A DNA stretch of 64,000 nt from Cadophora sp. MPI-SDFR-AT-0126 (GCA_020747065.1 JAGMVK010000015.1:1240001-1304000), one strand, 5' to 3'; shown: positions 44,238 through 55,639, counted from the first letter of the stretch. The notes: generated from the sequence alone by a model not told the origin. Translations and numbers: made by a program.

Positions 44238-44936
44238 AGTCCCCACCCCGTCCTTCGGGCCACCTTTTAAGGCAAAAACAGCGGTTTTTACACTTTTATA
44301 ACTCAACGAATCCTTAAATTAAATTAAATAACATTTTAAATCTAGAATATCTATATATATGTTACTTCAAATATAATATACAAACTAGTTCTAATCAGGT
44401 AATTCTCTTAGATTTAAAATTTAAAAAACACTATACAAAAGTAACTAAAATTAATTTATAATAAACGAATATAAATACTTTAAAAAAGGACTATTATAAC
44501 CGATAAGACTGCTAATTTAAGATTTTCAGTTATTAGATAATTCTATTAGTAGTTATTAATGTATATTAGAATGGACTTTTTCAGACCCCTGTAAAACAAT
44601 TATTTTAAAATTACAATATAACTACTAATAGAACTACTTAATAATATGAAAACTATTATAAAGACTCTATCTATTATTATATATATTAATTTCAAATACT
44701 TATAACTATAAAATTAAAAGTTATTTTTAGTCACTTTTATATGGTGTTTTTTAAATTTTAAATTAACGTGAATTACCTAATTGAAACTAGCTTAAAATAA
44801 ATAAGTGAGGTCGTATATATATAAATATTCCAAATTTAAAATTTTATTTAATTTAATTAAGGATTCGTTGAGTTATAAAAGTGCAAAAACCGCTGTTTTT
44901 GCCCTAAAAGGTGGCCCGAAGGGTGGGGTGGGGACT
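44238..44936. mobile_element. Foldback (long inverted repeat) element, copy 2
   Basis: 699 bp, non-coding, flanked by TA on both sides (44236-44237, 44937-44938). The two arms are inverted copies over nearly the whole length. The outer 90 bp (AGTCCCCACCCC, TTCGGGCCACCTTTTA, CAAAAACAGCGGTTTTT, AACTCAACGAATCCTTAA) match with only a few transitions, and similarity continues inward (TAAAATTTAAAAAACAC on both arms) to a centre near 44590. It has the same tips and GGCCAC/CAAAAA sub-terminal motifs as the copy at 18217-18931. Confidence 0.88.
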
Positions 44937-45068
44937 TAATTGAGGCTAGGGAAAAGACATGGACTGGTAGAGGAGTCTATGATTGGCACATCTTAAACAC
45001 AGGTTCCATTGCAAACTATGGATTTATACTGTCGATCACAATCCCGTGACCTAGCCGCGCCTTTAGAT

Positions 45069-46811
45069 TCACGTTGAAGTTAGTTTGTTTGACAAACCAC
45101 ATGTCAAGAAGTTTCCATTCCTCCTCAGGTTCCGCGAGTTCAAACTAAAATCGATGAGCAAAACTGAACGTACTGGAGAGCTCCAACTTACTTCAAAAGT
45201 CCATAGTAGTTGTGAGATTATCTTCGCCATCTCAAGCAACGATATCTTTTTCCCGATGCAGGTGTGAGGGCCGGAACCAAACTTTGATGAATTAGCAAAG
45301 ACCCAGCAGGATAGCCACAGCTCCACACTCACAGCCAGGAAAGATCAATCCATGGCTCTGAGGGTCTCTTGGTCAGCTTCGAGCCATCTCTCTGGTCGGA
45401 AACAATCTGCATCCTCTCCAAATACTCGTTTGTTCCGATGCAGAACGCACGGATTTATGCCAACAGTCGTCCCTCCTGGCAACCATGTGCCAGCAATAAT
45501 GGCCCCGTTTTCAGGTACCTTTCGCTCCAATAGCAGCCCCACCACCGGGTGCATTCTCATGCCTTCCTTCAGAACGGCCTGAAAGTACGGCATTCGATTT
45601 GACTCGTTAAAAGATATGGGAAATTGGCTGCAATCTCGGTCACCGACTGTGTCATCAATCTCTACTACAACCTTCATTAGAATACGTGAGTTTTTGAGTA
45701 AGTAGTAGAGAACAGAACGAAGTGAAATGGCCGTGGTATCGCTACCTGCAAACACATTGGAAACGGAATAAGACATCACTCGTCGGTCCGTATCCACATC
45801 TGGATAGAGTTCTTTCGCTTTCAGGCACATGCTCAGAAAGCCTTGTCGATCCTCTGGTTTCGCCAGTCGCTCCTTGATATGCTGCAGAGTGAATTTGACT
45901 ACGTGGTTGGTTGGAATCACCCGCATTGCTAAAGGGCTTTTTAAAAGTAAATGATCCAGGATCGGTACCCGGCCATACTTTGGTTTGATAAGTTACAACT
46001 CAGATATATAATCTGGGTACCTTACCGTGGCAAAGTACACTAACCTCCATTCAAGATCTGCGATTGTGCCTTCGATATCACTCCCTGTTTCCAAAAACCC
46101 AAATCGTTTGCTAAATGTGATCTCTCCACTATAGACGGTCAGCAATCGCCAAACGAACCATAACGACGAGCTCACATAAAATCGAACGCGTAGTACTGTA
46201 ACCATTTTCCCAAGTCACAAACCCTCCTAGTACCTGCAAATAACTCCGCGAGTCTTCCGCAGAAGACCTGGGATGTCGTGTCGACAAATGGTTCAAATTG
46301 TACTAGCGTCGTCATGCTATATGCATGGGCCACTGGCCTTCGAATAGCAGCATGAAAATCTTCGCGGACTGTATTGAAGAGATTTTCCAAAGGCTTCCCC
46401 TGGCTTACTGCCTGCTGCACAACATAGAAGTCGGACTAACTGAACTGTAAGCCAAGGTAGACCACACTGTTTGAGCTCGTTTCAATGTAGCTGACTCGCC
46501 TTTGTGAAGCCTTTGTTTAGCCCGTATATTACTTTCACCGCTTCTGGGTCGGCTACCGAGACGGTATTGGGTCCAATCCTCACTAGGTCCGATTCGTATT
46601 CTCGATGCAGACGAATCAGCGCATCATGGTGGTGGCCTCTTGCAACATCATACAGACGCCAGAAATCTGTTAAAGAGGCAAGGAACGGGCCGGGAACTTT
46701 GTACAACACTGGCCTGAAGCGATTGCGTAGGAAATGACTTGTTAGAAGCAGGAAACTCAACAAACCCTAAGCCGACAGCGGGATTTCGAATATGATATTT
46801 AAAACCGCCAT
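45069..46811 (-). pseudogene. Cytochrome P450 with two nonsense codons
   Basis: Heme-thiolate monooxygenase gene, complete except for two stops. Exons on the minus strand: 46811-46500, 46435-46176, 46128-46026, 45977-45333 and 45281-45069, totalling 1533 bp (510 codons), the usual length. Motifs: N-terminal membrane anchor, VPGPFLASL, I-helix AGSDTT, EGMR (ExxR), FRPERW, and heme-binding FGSGPHTCIGKK. In-frame TAG at codon 15 (46769-46767, in the anchor, replacing a probable Trp) and TGA at 45347-45345 (AMD-stop-SFLA, just before the heme loop, probably Arg). Both are single transitions. The first intron has a GC donor (AAG|GCGAGT). Everything else is intact, so inactivation looks recent; the first stop alone removes almost the whole protein. 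Confidence 0.9.
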
Positions 46812-47767
46812 TTTTTGTCTTTGGACTGAAACAGACCGTTCTTCATTACAAAAACTCTATCTATATAATGAGCACCGTCACGTATTAATAGATTCAATGA
46901 CTTGGCATTTAATTGCAATTATATCTGAAGGATTCCGAAACCGAGGTGATTCTAGCATCTAGCACAGATTCACACGCCGCGGGTAACCCGAGTACGAGAA
47001 CGGATTGCCCGTCTAAGTGAATCAATGCTGGGGGCAGCGCGGACATTCCAATTGGTCTGTTTGCACCTATAGTGAACACGGATAAAAGTGGATTAGTATT
47101 ACTTTGCTCCAAGTAAATTATTCCTCTGAGCCGAGATGATTCTAGCATCCAGCAAAGATTCACACGCCCCAGGTAACCCGAGCACGAGAAACGGACTGCC
47201 CGTCCGAGTGGATCAATGCAGTGGGCAGCGCGGATATTCCAATTGGTCTATCTACACCTATGGGGAATACGGATAAAAAGTGGATTAGTGTCGCTTTGCC
47301 CGAAGGAACCTTTCCTCTAGGCTGAACTAGTGGATTTTGAACTCCGTGAGGTCTCAAAGCTTTTCGGCAAATACTTCAAAATAAATACCGGGAAGCTTTC
47401 CGCACACTGCATACCCCGCACATATGCACTAAGTTAGTGGGTAGCGTCAAGCTCAGATGTCAAAACTATAGTAATTGCTGGTAATAGATAGCACGGTAGT
47501 TAGTGCTCAAAATCTTGCCGAGACCCTTAGAATTCCGCGATATCCACTTCTCACAGATATCCGGGTGCGTCGAACCTAGATCGGCCAGTGGAGGAGCCGT
47601 GAAGTTGGATATAATTTCGTGGTCGTGTTGCCCACAGTCTCACACTAGCCACCAGAGAGCAAAAAGGTTTAACTGAAAAGGTAGGCGGCAACAAGCAATT
47701 TTAGTCGATGACTTGAGAACTTGACTCACGATCGGTGACCACACCTCTGATCCTAAAGATCTCCAGT
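46812..47767. other. Intergenic with a tandem duplication
   Basis: Between the P450 relic and the SnoaL-like gene. Apart from the 190-bp tandem repeat no feature is supported. Confidence 0.4.
46941..47318. repeat. Two tandem copies of a 190-bp unit
   Basis: Unit 1 starts at CCGAGGTGATTCTAGCATC (46941), unit 2 at CCGAGATGATTCTAGCATC (47131). Shared blocks include AGATTCACACGCC, GGTAACCCGAG, GGCAGCGCGGA, ATTCCAATTGGTCT and AAGTGGATTAGT. Differences are substitutions and a few single-base indels. Open frames across it read the same peptide twice, which reflects the duplication rather than a gene. Confidence 0.9.
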
Positions 47768-48605
47768 ATGGTGGACCTACACAGTCTGCCTGCGGGCTCA
47801 CGACCTGACAATGCTATTCGAAATAATGGGCCGTCAGACCTCGCGCTCGAGCGTTACAAATTGCGTGAGCTAGCAGAGGGCTGGCCTATGTATCGGTAAG
47901 ACATCGTCCTTTGTCCTTCTTTACCCCCTTGCAATCTCCAAATATTTAACCCTATGCCTCGCAACTAGAGACTCCTGCGAATGGGAGAATTTTAGGTCCA
48001 TCTTCCACCCAGACGCCTTTATCTACACAACATGGACGGGTCGCATTCATCATCTCGAATTTATCAAGGTGTCAAAGGCTGGAATGGATGAGGGTGCTTT
48101 CATCCATCACCGTTGCCATGGCGCGACTACGGACATCAACCTCGAAGCCACCCGAGCTGTGACCAAACTAAAAGCGACAATTACCCAGAGATTCGACTTG
48201 GAAGGCTGCGAGGTCGACGCGGAGAGCGATTGCAGGTTTGCTTTTTTCTTCGAGAAATGGGAAGGGGAGTGGAGAGCAAAGTATGTGAGGTGAGTAGTAC
48301 TTGAAGCACTCAAGAATTGACGCCGGCAGTCTGCTAACAGTACGTCTCGCAGGCATTGGTACGAGAAAGATAAGATGATACCAGTAAATCCAAACAAGGT
48401 ACCCATTGTGGATGAGAAGAGGCTAGCTGGCTTCCCTGTCGGATATCGTTATCTATCGTATTGTCAGGAAGTCACACTAGGCATCAAAATTATGCTTGAT
48501 ATGCCAGGTCATCGTCGGGAGAATGACAACCCAAATGGCAAAAAGCATAACTTGCTTTATTGGCAATGTAAACAGTGGGTTGACGGCGAGGATATAGAAG
48601 TTTGA
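47768..48605 (+). CDS. SnoaL-like (NTF2-fold) protein
   Basis: Three exons, 47768-47895, 47969-48289 and 48353-48605; introns 73 and 63 bp, GT-AG, frame-consistent; 233 aa. Starts [14 protein letters not shown]. Conserved segments: [20 protein letters not shown] (spans intron 1), [84 protein letters not shown]. This matches the SnoaL_4-type family widespread in ascomycetes: a small cone-shaped fold used by polyketide cyclases, isomerases and hydratases. The actual reaction is unknown. No signal peptide, so cytosolic. The P450 relic and the OYE gene next to it make a tailoring role in secondary metabolism possible, but no synthase is in the window. The gene looks fully intact. Confidence 0.9.
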
Positions 48606-49392
48606 GAAAGAGACGTTCGAGATGAATCTCTTTGGAACATTTGTGATTAGTTTGTAGGTGACGGTGCTATTACACTGATTCTCATGGCTTCGAATTGAGA
48701 GAGAGGTTGTGGAGAATTTGTACTTTTGGCAACTAAAGAAAATAGGCACTGAAAATACTTAGTTTCTTCTATTGCGTCCTTATAATCTATGTTTGAACTG
48801 GAATGCGACAGCACAGAGTTGATCCTTATACAGCAGCGCATCGAAGACTTAGTTGCTTGAGAGGTTCGAGAAAACGTGAAATATTAGGTTCACGGGCATG
48901 AGAGGGAAAACAAATCGTTGATCTTCTATTAAACATATGATTCATCTGTGTTTATGTTAATCGAGTTCATTTAATTAGATCAGATTACATGAGATATTAT
49001 TATACTTAGATGATAGTATGGAAAGAAGGTTTAGAATCTTCACACGAAAAAGGTCAAGACATGATGGGAGCGCGAATGAAAAAGCGGAGAATGAGATAGA
49101 TCAGTATGGGTAGATGGGGGAAAATGTTGCCAGAGTGTATTAGGACTTCGATAATAGTGAGATAAATTGTGCTTTTGAGAATGTGGTTAAAGGACAGAGA
49201 CGGTAAAGTAGATAATTAGAACCAGCGATAGAGCTGCGATAGGTCTGATTCAAGGAGCACACGAGATGATGAGGTACAGCATTGTGCGTTGTGTAACGTT
49301 CAGTTTAAGAGGAAATAAATGGTGCAAAATTAGATTGGATATATACGACAACCTGCTTAGATCGACTGCCTTAACCGCCAAGTCGATGATTT
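48606..49392. other. Convergent intergenic region
   Basis: Lies between the 3' ends of the SnoaL-like and OYE genes. No gene; presumably both 3' untranslated regions. Confidence 0.45.
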
Positions 49393-50767
49393 TTAGATAA
49401 CTGCAGTGGTGAGATCTGTAAAATCACCCGATATTGCCGGCGTAAGCCCTGACTCACCCGACAAGTCTCCCTTCTTTCTCTGAAACCATTCAACAACCAG
49501 CCGAGTCACCAAATCCACATTTTCAGGTTTTCCGAGGTTAATGGGCTGTTTGTCATTTGCCATCTGTTTGATTTGCAAGCAGGCAATTGCTACCGTGAGG
49601 CCGAAATCGCTTTCATCTAGCGCTTGGGATATGGACCCGGTCACCTTCTGTGAGAGAATGTGGGAGCAGAGGAAAGGCTCTTGGCAAATAGGACGCCCGA
49701 GACCGATACCGTCAATGGTGTCAAGAGCATCGACCACTCCTTTTACTAATCGAAACCCTCCCGTCACAAAGGACTTGGTTTCTCGTAGATTGGCTACGAT
49801 GTCCTCTGCAAAATCCATAAAAAACTGCTATCCGTTAGACACCGGAACTGAAGGTTAATGGGTCGCAACTTACTGCTTCGCGCTTCTTTGTCGTATCCCG
49901 CTTGTAGTCCATCTCCATCTTCTCATACGTTCCACCTGAGAGTTCCACAAAATCGAACCTATGATTCTGCAATATAGCACATAGCTGTAGAGCTTCATCG
50001 GGTTGAAACTCGTTTACCTGAAATTCCACACTGTTAATTTTGATACCAACGATAAAGCTTGGGCTGACTCTTTTGCGGATACCTTCTCGGATTTCGAGGA
50101 TGATCCGCATACGGTTTGCAAGACAGCCGCCATAGGAATCCTTCCGTAAGTTCGTAGTTTCGGACAGAAATTGGCTTAACAAGTATCCATGGGCACCATG
50201 TAACTGAATTCCATCAAATCCAGCCTTCTCTAGATATTCCGCAGCATGTGCAAACCCCTCAATCAAAGCTGATATATCATCAGCAGTGGCAGGGCGTGGT
50301 TTTGCGAAGGGAGTTCCCATTGCGGGGGCATGGAGCTGCACATCGCTGGCACTAATGGGATTTGGTTGGAGGTGCGCCGGAGTCTGGCGACCGGGGTGAG
50401 ACACTTGTGCTAAGATGAGAGACCCATGTTTTTGGGACTCAGTCGCAAGGTGGCAGAATTTATCGAATCGTCTGCCTGTGAAAGGCGCATCCGGTGGAAT
50501 TACCAGATTACCCTCAGTCTCCAAATTGTCAAGAGCAATCATAGTGTTCCCAGTAAGTATTATCCCAACCTCTCCTTCCCCCCAGTGCTTGTAGGCGTTG
50601 ATGAGTTCATCTGTGGGAATTCCACGTGCGGTGAAGTCATAATTAAACCACGTTGCGAGCCTCTCGCTCATGGCAGCTTTGAGGAAGCGATTTTTGGCGG
50701 TACGTCCTGAAAATGGAAAATCCAACGGCTGTGCCAAGCGCGAAGGATCAACCTTCGCGACACGCAC
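49393..50767 (-). CDS. Old Yellow Enzyme / NADH:flavin oxidoreductase, 5' end unresolved
   Basis: FMN-dependent ene-reductase-type enzyme with a TIM barrel, reducing activated C=C bonds with NAD(P)H. Exon A ends at 49874 and exon B runs 49824-49393 (intron of about 49 bp, GTAAGT...GATAGCAG). Motifs: PLDFPFSGRTAKNRFLKAAM, GNTMIA, LILAQVSHPGRQ, GFDGIQLHGAHGYLLSQFLS, RKDSYGG, FVELSGGTYE, FVTGGFRLV and GIGLGRPICQEP. About 440 residues, normal for the family. The upstream frame has no ATG: it is closed by TAA a few codons before VAKVDPSRL, so a short first exon is needed (for example ATG at 50846 with splicing to the AAG|GTTGATCC site), or the start has been lost. The start codon of a piggyBac relic lies only about 140 bp upstream in divergent orientation, so transposon insertion may have removed the promoter or first exon. 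Confidence 0.85.
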
Positions 50768-51257
50768 ACGCCGTTAGGCTGTGCCGCCTGTAGCTCTACG
50801 CTAAGTTGCCCTGCACTACAGGGTATGGTGGGGCTAGCGCCGGCATTAACAAAGAGGTAAACAAAGGCTCTTATCCTACTAAAATACTTACTTTTTACTA
50901 TCATCGCGATGCTTACTCAAGCAGTTCAAGATCCCACCGATGCAGGAACCCTTAGACCATTGGAAAAGCCATTAAGCACTAAGGGAACGCATTTTGAGCT
51001 TATGGACTGCCCCGATTTCGATATGGAGTTGCATTTACCTGAAGATATCTCTCCCGATGATCCGATTACGCTTTTTACATAGTATTATACACCGGAAATC
51101 GTCGATAGGATCGTGGAAGCTACAAATGCTTACAAGAGAGAACCTCCACCGGAAACAGTTAAATCCCGTGCCTTAGTATAATATGATACTACCCGCGAAG
51201 AGATCTACTTGTTTCTAGCTTTTTGTATTTACATGACTCTTGTACTAACATGGTTTA

Positions 51258-53097
51258 TCACCGAGCGACGCATATCACCGAGCGGCGCACTTTTCCTTAG
51301 CATAGGACTTCAAATACTAATAAACTAATTATAATAAAGTAAATTAACTAAAACTACTCTGAATCTGCTAAAGCAACTACTTTTATTGTGTCTTAATAAG
51401 TTTGTGCATTATAGCTAGTCTCTTCGCAGGCCTTATAGTGTTTTACAGACGGCTAACCCTCCCTGCGACTACGCCCTGCTACACGTATATCGCGTCGTAC
51501 TTCTTCCTTTGCTTTCTTACGGGTTATTATATCTTACGCATCTTTTACTATAAGTGCGCCTTCTTAACGAATACGAGTCTTTTTCGCCTTACGGCGTTTG
51601 CTAAGTGCTTCATTAGCTGCTTAAAGAACACGCACTTTAGCAAACAGAAAGGTTATTTCATGCGCTATTCACTCTGTACCTTTTACTAAAGCTTTAATTA
51701 TCTCAAAAAGAGGGGTTAGCGAGCTCCTTTAGTAACAAGCAATCCGGTTTCGAATAAGAGCTGTTTATGAAAGAGCTTCAGTAGGGTTTAAAAGAGTCTG
51801 AGAGACCTAAGGGTCGATATCAGTAAGAGGGGTCCGCGGGAGAGTTGGAGTTCGTAACTTTACGTTAAGCTTTAAAAGTACTGCTTACGAGTCGAAAAGT
51901 ATAAGGCCAGCTCCACGGAACTCAGCCTGACAGTTTTAAGTTATTATTAACTTCTTATATACTGCCGTAAAAGCTAGGAAGAACTTAACTTTTGTGATAT
52001 AATTAATATAAGCCTTAATAAAAGTCTCGATCTGTCGATTATACGCTCGCTTTAAGATATTAAAATACTCAACGTTAAGAAATTAAGTAAGATAAGAAAA
52101 GTAAAAAGGTAATCCGAGAGTTATAATATTATATACCTTGTAATACTCTTGAAATTCGGCCGATTCGTGACTCTTATACTTATCGAGGATTAGCATTCGG
52201 TAAGGACCCTTTGCTCAAGTAGCAGTATACTTATTGAAGTGTTTTATCTAGTCTAAACCTATCTTATTATTTGTCTATTTATTCTCTGTTAGCTTAATAA
52301 TCTAATCGCGTAAGAGGCCGCCTTCCGTATACCAGTTCGCAAGGTGATTCTTCCTTTAAACAACTAAAAACGGGGGTATATTATAGCCTTCGCTATTAAT
52401 ACAGATAATCGCTGTAGCTTATTCCCGATTCCTTAACTGAACTATCTTATCTTTGCTACGTTGATCTGCCCGAGTAACGATTATTATAGCGCAGATAACA
52501 CCTATTATAAAGCCTATCTCGTCAAAGTTATAGAAGTCAGAATCCGTAATCCCGTATTTCGCTCTTATATTCTTAATTAGCCGGAACCACGCGCCTAGCG
52601 CGTCAGGATCTTCGTATAAGGCCCTTTGGAAGTCGTAGACACGAGTAAAACGCGTTTTTAAGTCTAGTTAACGTTATACAAATCGATGCGCTCAGAGCTT
52701 GCCGACGCGTCCTCCCCCTTTCGATTCTAAGATATAATTCGCTATATCTTCTACACTAGCGAGCCGGGGTGCAAATTCTCTTAAATCTAAATCAAGTATA
52801 TACCGAATAATCACTTGCTCTTCTAATTCAGAGAGTTTATAATAATTAAGCCGTATTTCGCTACGAGAGGTTCGGCCAACTAATCTGTTACGAAGTGTTG
52901 TTTCGGATATATTATAGATTTTTACTGCAGACCGATAGCTAAGTTTTCTAGATGTTCAAATAGCCTTAATAGCTAGAATACTTCGAGCTTCAGTTGTATA
53001 GATTTTCATTTATAGTTATTAAGCTATCGCGCCATAAAGGTATAAGGTAGATTGCTAAGGAAAAGTGCGTCGCTCGGTGATATGCGTCGCTCGGTGA
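51258..53097 (-). mobile_element. RIP-degraded pogo/Fot element, same family as 4369-6163
   Basis: Complete 1840-bp copy with 45-bp inverted ends (51258-51302 and 53053-53097; one mismatch), each made of two repeat units (TCACCGAGCGACGCA, TATCACCGAGCGGCGCA) plus CTTTTCCTTAGCA. TA on both sides. Transposase reads on the minus strand. Inserted in the piggyBac relic, so it is younger than that relic. Confidence 0.93.
51400..53009 (-). pseudogene. Degraded pogo transposase
   Basis: Start codon at 53009, exactly 88 bp from the element end as in the copy at 4457. Minus-strand DNA at 52615-52770 aligns base for base with 4685-4850 of the intact gene (GGACGCGTCGGCAAGCT, CATCGATTTGTA, AACGCGTTTTA, GACTTCCAAAGGGCC). 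The N-terminus matches MDIQTQEARIILAIEAI with transitions and in-frame TGA/TAA. Downstream domains are heavily broken. Confidence 0.88.
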
Positions 53098-54359
53098 TAA
53101 ATCATGTTATTAAATTAAATCTCTGATTATTGGAGTACTCACTTAATTACTCCTTTCTATGCGATCATTAAGTGTTTCTCCCGGGACAGGTTCTAAGAGC
53201 TCCGCATGCGATTTAGGATTCATTTGCTAAGCGTTAATGATACATGTGAAAAGGTATGATAACTCTATTAAACCTTAATGAAATTCATTAATATTTGGAT
53301 TAGACGGAACCTTTAAATACATAAATTCAAGATACTAACTGCCGACTTTGGATCCCCGGAAGAGACCTCGCTGTGGACGAAGTAATTCAACGATATCAGG
53401 GACGGTCTAAAGAGAAGACTATTATACCGAATAAACCTATACTAATAGGATTGAAGATATAGGTGGTTGTATAGCGTGGTTTCTTTCTCCGATGGGTGTT
53501 TTATAGGCCAGGGAAAGGTAATGGGCTTATTAATGTTCTTAAGCTAAAGGACTTAAATAAAACCTAATCTGTGGTTTCTTATTTATTATCACGCCTCTTA
53601 TAATAAAGATATCACGTTTACCTTGATAACTTATTTACAAACGTTAAGTTATTTAAGCACTTACGAAAGCTTGGTTTTGGTGCTATCGGTACAGCAAGAG
53701 TTTCTTCCGGAATCCTTTAAGATTTAGTAGATTTGAAGAAAGGAGACCACGGGAACGAAGCTATGCTATAAGGGACTGTCTATACCTTTCCAACGGAGTC
53801 AAATATGGTTAATTAAACCGGTTTTAAAGATAGTGCTTTTGCTCTAGCTATGTCGATAGTTTGGGACGGAATCAAGAAAGTGTTGCGCCTACGTAGGCGG
53901 CTAAAAGAGATAGCTTTAAATGCTCGTATTTCACGGGTCCCTTTTGGAAATCAAGCTACTAAAAAGCTTTGGATTCCTCAACTCTACGACGCCTATAATC
54001 ATAATATGGGAGCTGTCAATTTAGGGGACCAATTACATGCTTATAATAATGGAGAAAGACGCCTACGCCGAGGACTAATTCAAGGCCTTATGCAATTCAT
54101 GCTTTTGGTATCTCTAAATTTCCCCTTTACTGCAGGATTATACAATTACTTTACTTTATTCTTTATACTTACTCTTTTACGGATTATTACTTCTAATATA
54201 AATTAGTATGCAAACTTATAATATTTACAAGTTAAATAAAAAATAGCAAGGGAATAGTGGGATTTGATTTTAGAAGAGCTTTTTGTTTTTATTAGAGTAT
54301 TGATTTATATAGGAATCTATAAGGAATCACGCATTTATATGTACTAGAATTAAGATAAG

Positions 54360-54829
54360 ACGAGGGGTTTAATATATATAGTTTTCGACTATATCGCACT
54401 TAATCGCTATAAAGATATTAAGAGGTATTATTATATCTTTAGTTCTATGGATAATAAGTATTTTAGTCGTTACTTGCTTATAAATACGATTTGGTAGTAT
54501 AAAGTAAAGCCTTTAGCTTCGGAAATCCAAGCTGCCTATTAAAGGTATTACTCTTTATTATCCGAAGTTAGTATTAATCAGCTTATAATACGCTGTTTTA
54601 GTCGGTAAGTACTTTTTCTTCCTTATTTACCTTGCTATTACTAATTTATATTAGATCTTCTTATACTTATAAAATACCAAGTAAACTAATTAAGCAAGGG
54701 TATAAGATATACGAAATCGCTGTTACGAGCGCTCCTGGGAACCCGCGGGGACCTAGGAGGAAATATCCTAAGAGTAAGCGTACTCCTAAAAGTCGAGCGG
54801 CTCCTGGAAGTAAAGCTCGCAAGAGCTAA
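54360..54829 (+). pseudogene. Second piggyBac-type transposase fragment
   Basis: Plus-strand frame reading DIKRYYYIFSSMDNKYFSRY, INTIW, stop, YKVKPLASEIQAAY, RYYSLSSEVSINQLIIRCF, then SSYTYKIPSKLIKQGYKIYE. These match the central part of another piggyBac subfamily (WY-KVEPLAS, RYY-P-S-V-I-E-I-R, GRS-HTYK-P-KPI-QGYK). A short intron-like gap (GTAAGTACTTTTTC, 54605 on) lies between the CF and SSYTYK segments. It then runs into a basic tail (GPRRKYPKSKRTPKS) that may be unrelated. Truncated on both sides. Confidence 0.65.
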
Positions 54830-55639
54830 TAAAGCTTAAGGAATATGTATTATATAGTATTTCGTTATAATAGTATTATAAGATATAATAAAAAGGCAGT
54901 AGCTTTTTACGGCTCAGATTACGTGATAAATCCCAGGATCTTAAGAGCTCTTAATATAAGAAAGAATCCAGGGATCCAGGGATCTAAGAAATTTAAAAGA
55001 TCCAGAGGATTTAATAAGGAATAAAGGTTTTATATAAGATTAGCACGTCTGTTATTAAATAAGAGCTTTATGCTTAACTTAAATAATATCTTTAACTTAT
55101 ATTAATAACAGTCTTTCCGTGCGTATAATACACTTACTTCTTGATTATTAAAGATTAACTTAACTTTCTATTATTTACACCGAGTAAATAACTAAGCCGT
55201 TATACTTTAAGCACTTTCTTATTAAAAGTACCGACTTATATTACATATAATAGCACTTTTCGGAATATTAACTTTTAGTACTATTAGCACTTTATTATTC
55301 TCTGCAATAAGCAAGAGCAAGTTTTATTACGACGACGTAGAAATACTATAACGGTCTGACTTAGATGAATCAATTGAAGAGCTATGGAGGTAGCGCGAGC
55401 ATGGCTCTTAAATACAGGTGGCCCCTTGGCTAGTAGCCTGAGGCTTTCAGGCTCACGTGTACGACTGAGTCGTAACAAATACCCGATGCTTTAAAGAACG
55501 GTATTATCAAGCTTAAGGAGTTTTTGCGCGTTAAGCTCCTTAATATTTTTTTCGATAATAAAAGAGATTTAAAAATCTTCTTTCTTTAAGTAGAACTTTA
55601 TTAATACTTTAATAACGATAAATTCCTTATCGCAAAAAG
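54830..55639. repeat. AT-rich relic, no readable domain
   Basis: RIP-like composition with one GC-richer island at 55370-55460. No terminal repeats paired. Confidence 0.5.

Larger units (their letters stand above)
50909..54206 (+). pseudogene. piggyBac-like transposase relic, split by a pogo insertion
   Basis: Starts at ATG 50909 (MLTQAVQDPTD). The first part reads DDPITLFT, stop, YYTPEIVDRIVEATNAYKRE and TREEIYLFLAFCIYM (51000-51250), the N-terminal part of DDE_Tnp_1_7 proteins. The pogo element 51258-53097 interrupts it after MTLVLTW. It resumes as DYWSTHLITPFYAII and FSRDRF (53130-53185), LAVDEVIQRYQGRSKEKTII (53365-53425), HVYLDNLFTNVKLFKHL (53615-53665) and finally a clean stretch, SALALAMSIVWDGIKKVLRL, ARISRVPFGNQATKKLWIPQ, YDAYNHNMGAVNLGDQL, to the stop at 54206. 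Stops mostly replace Gln, Trp or Arg codons, a RIP pattern. A TTAA (the piggyBac target) lies at 50846-50849, but inverted ends were not found. Confidence 0.85.

Noticed and set aside
46909..47357. Two similar minus-strand peptides
   Set aside because: They arise from the 190-bp tandem duplication and lack any other coding sign.
16087..50767. Single large biosynthetic gene cluster
   Set aside because: The monooxygenase, P450, SnoaL and OYE genes are separated by unrelated genes and transposons, and no polyketide, peptide or terpene synthase is present.
55370..55470. GC-richer island resembling an RNA gene
   Set aside because: No cloverleaf or other conserved fold could be drawn; more likely a less-mutated transposon remnant.
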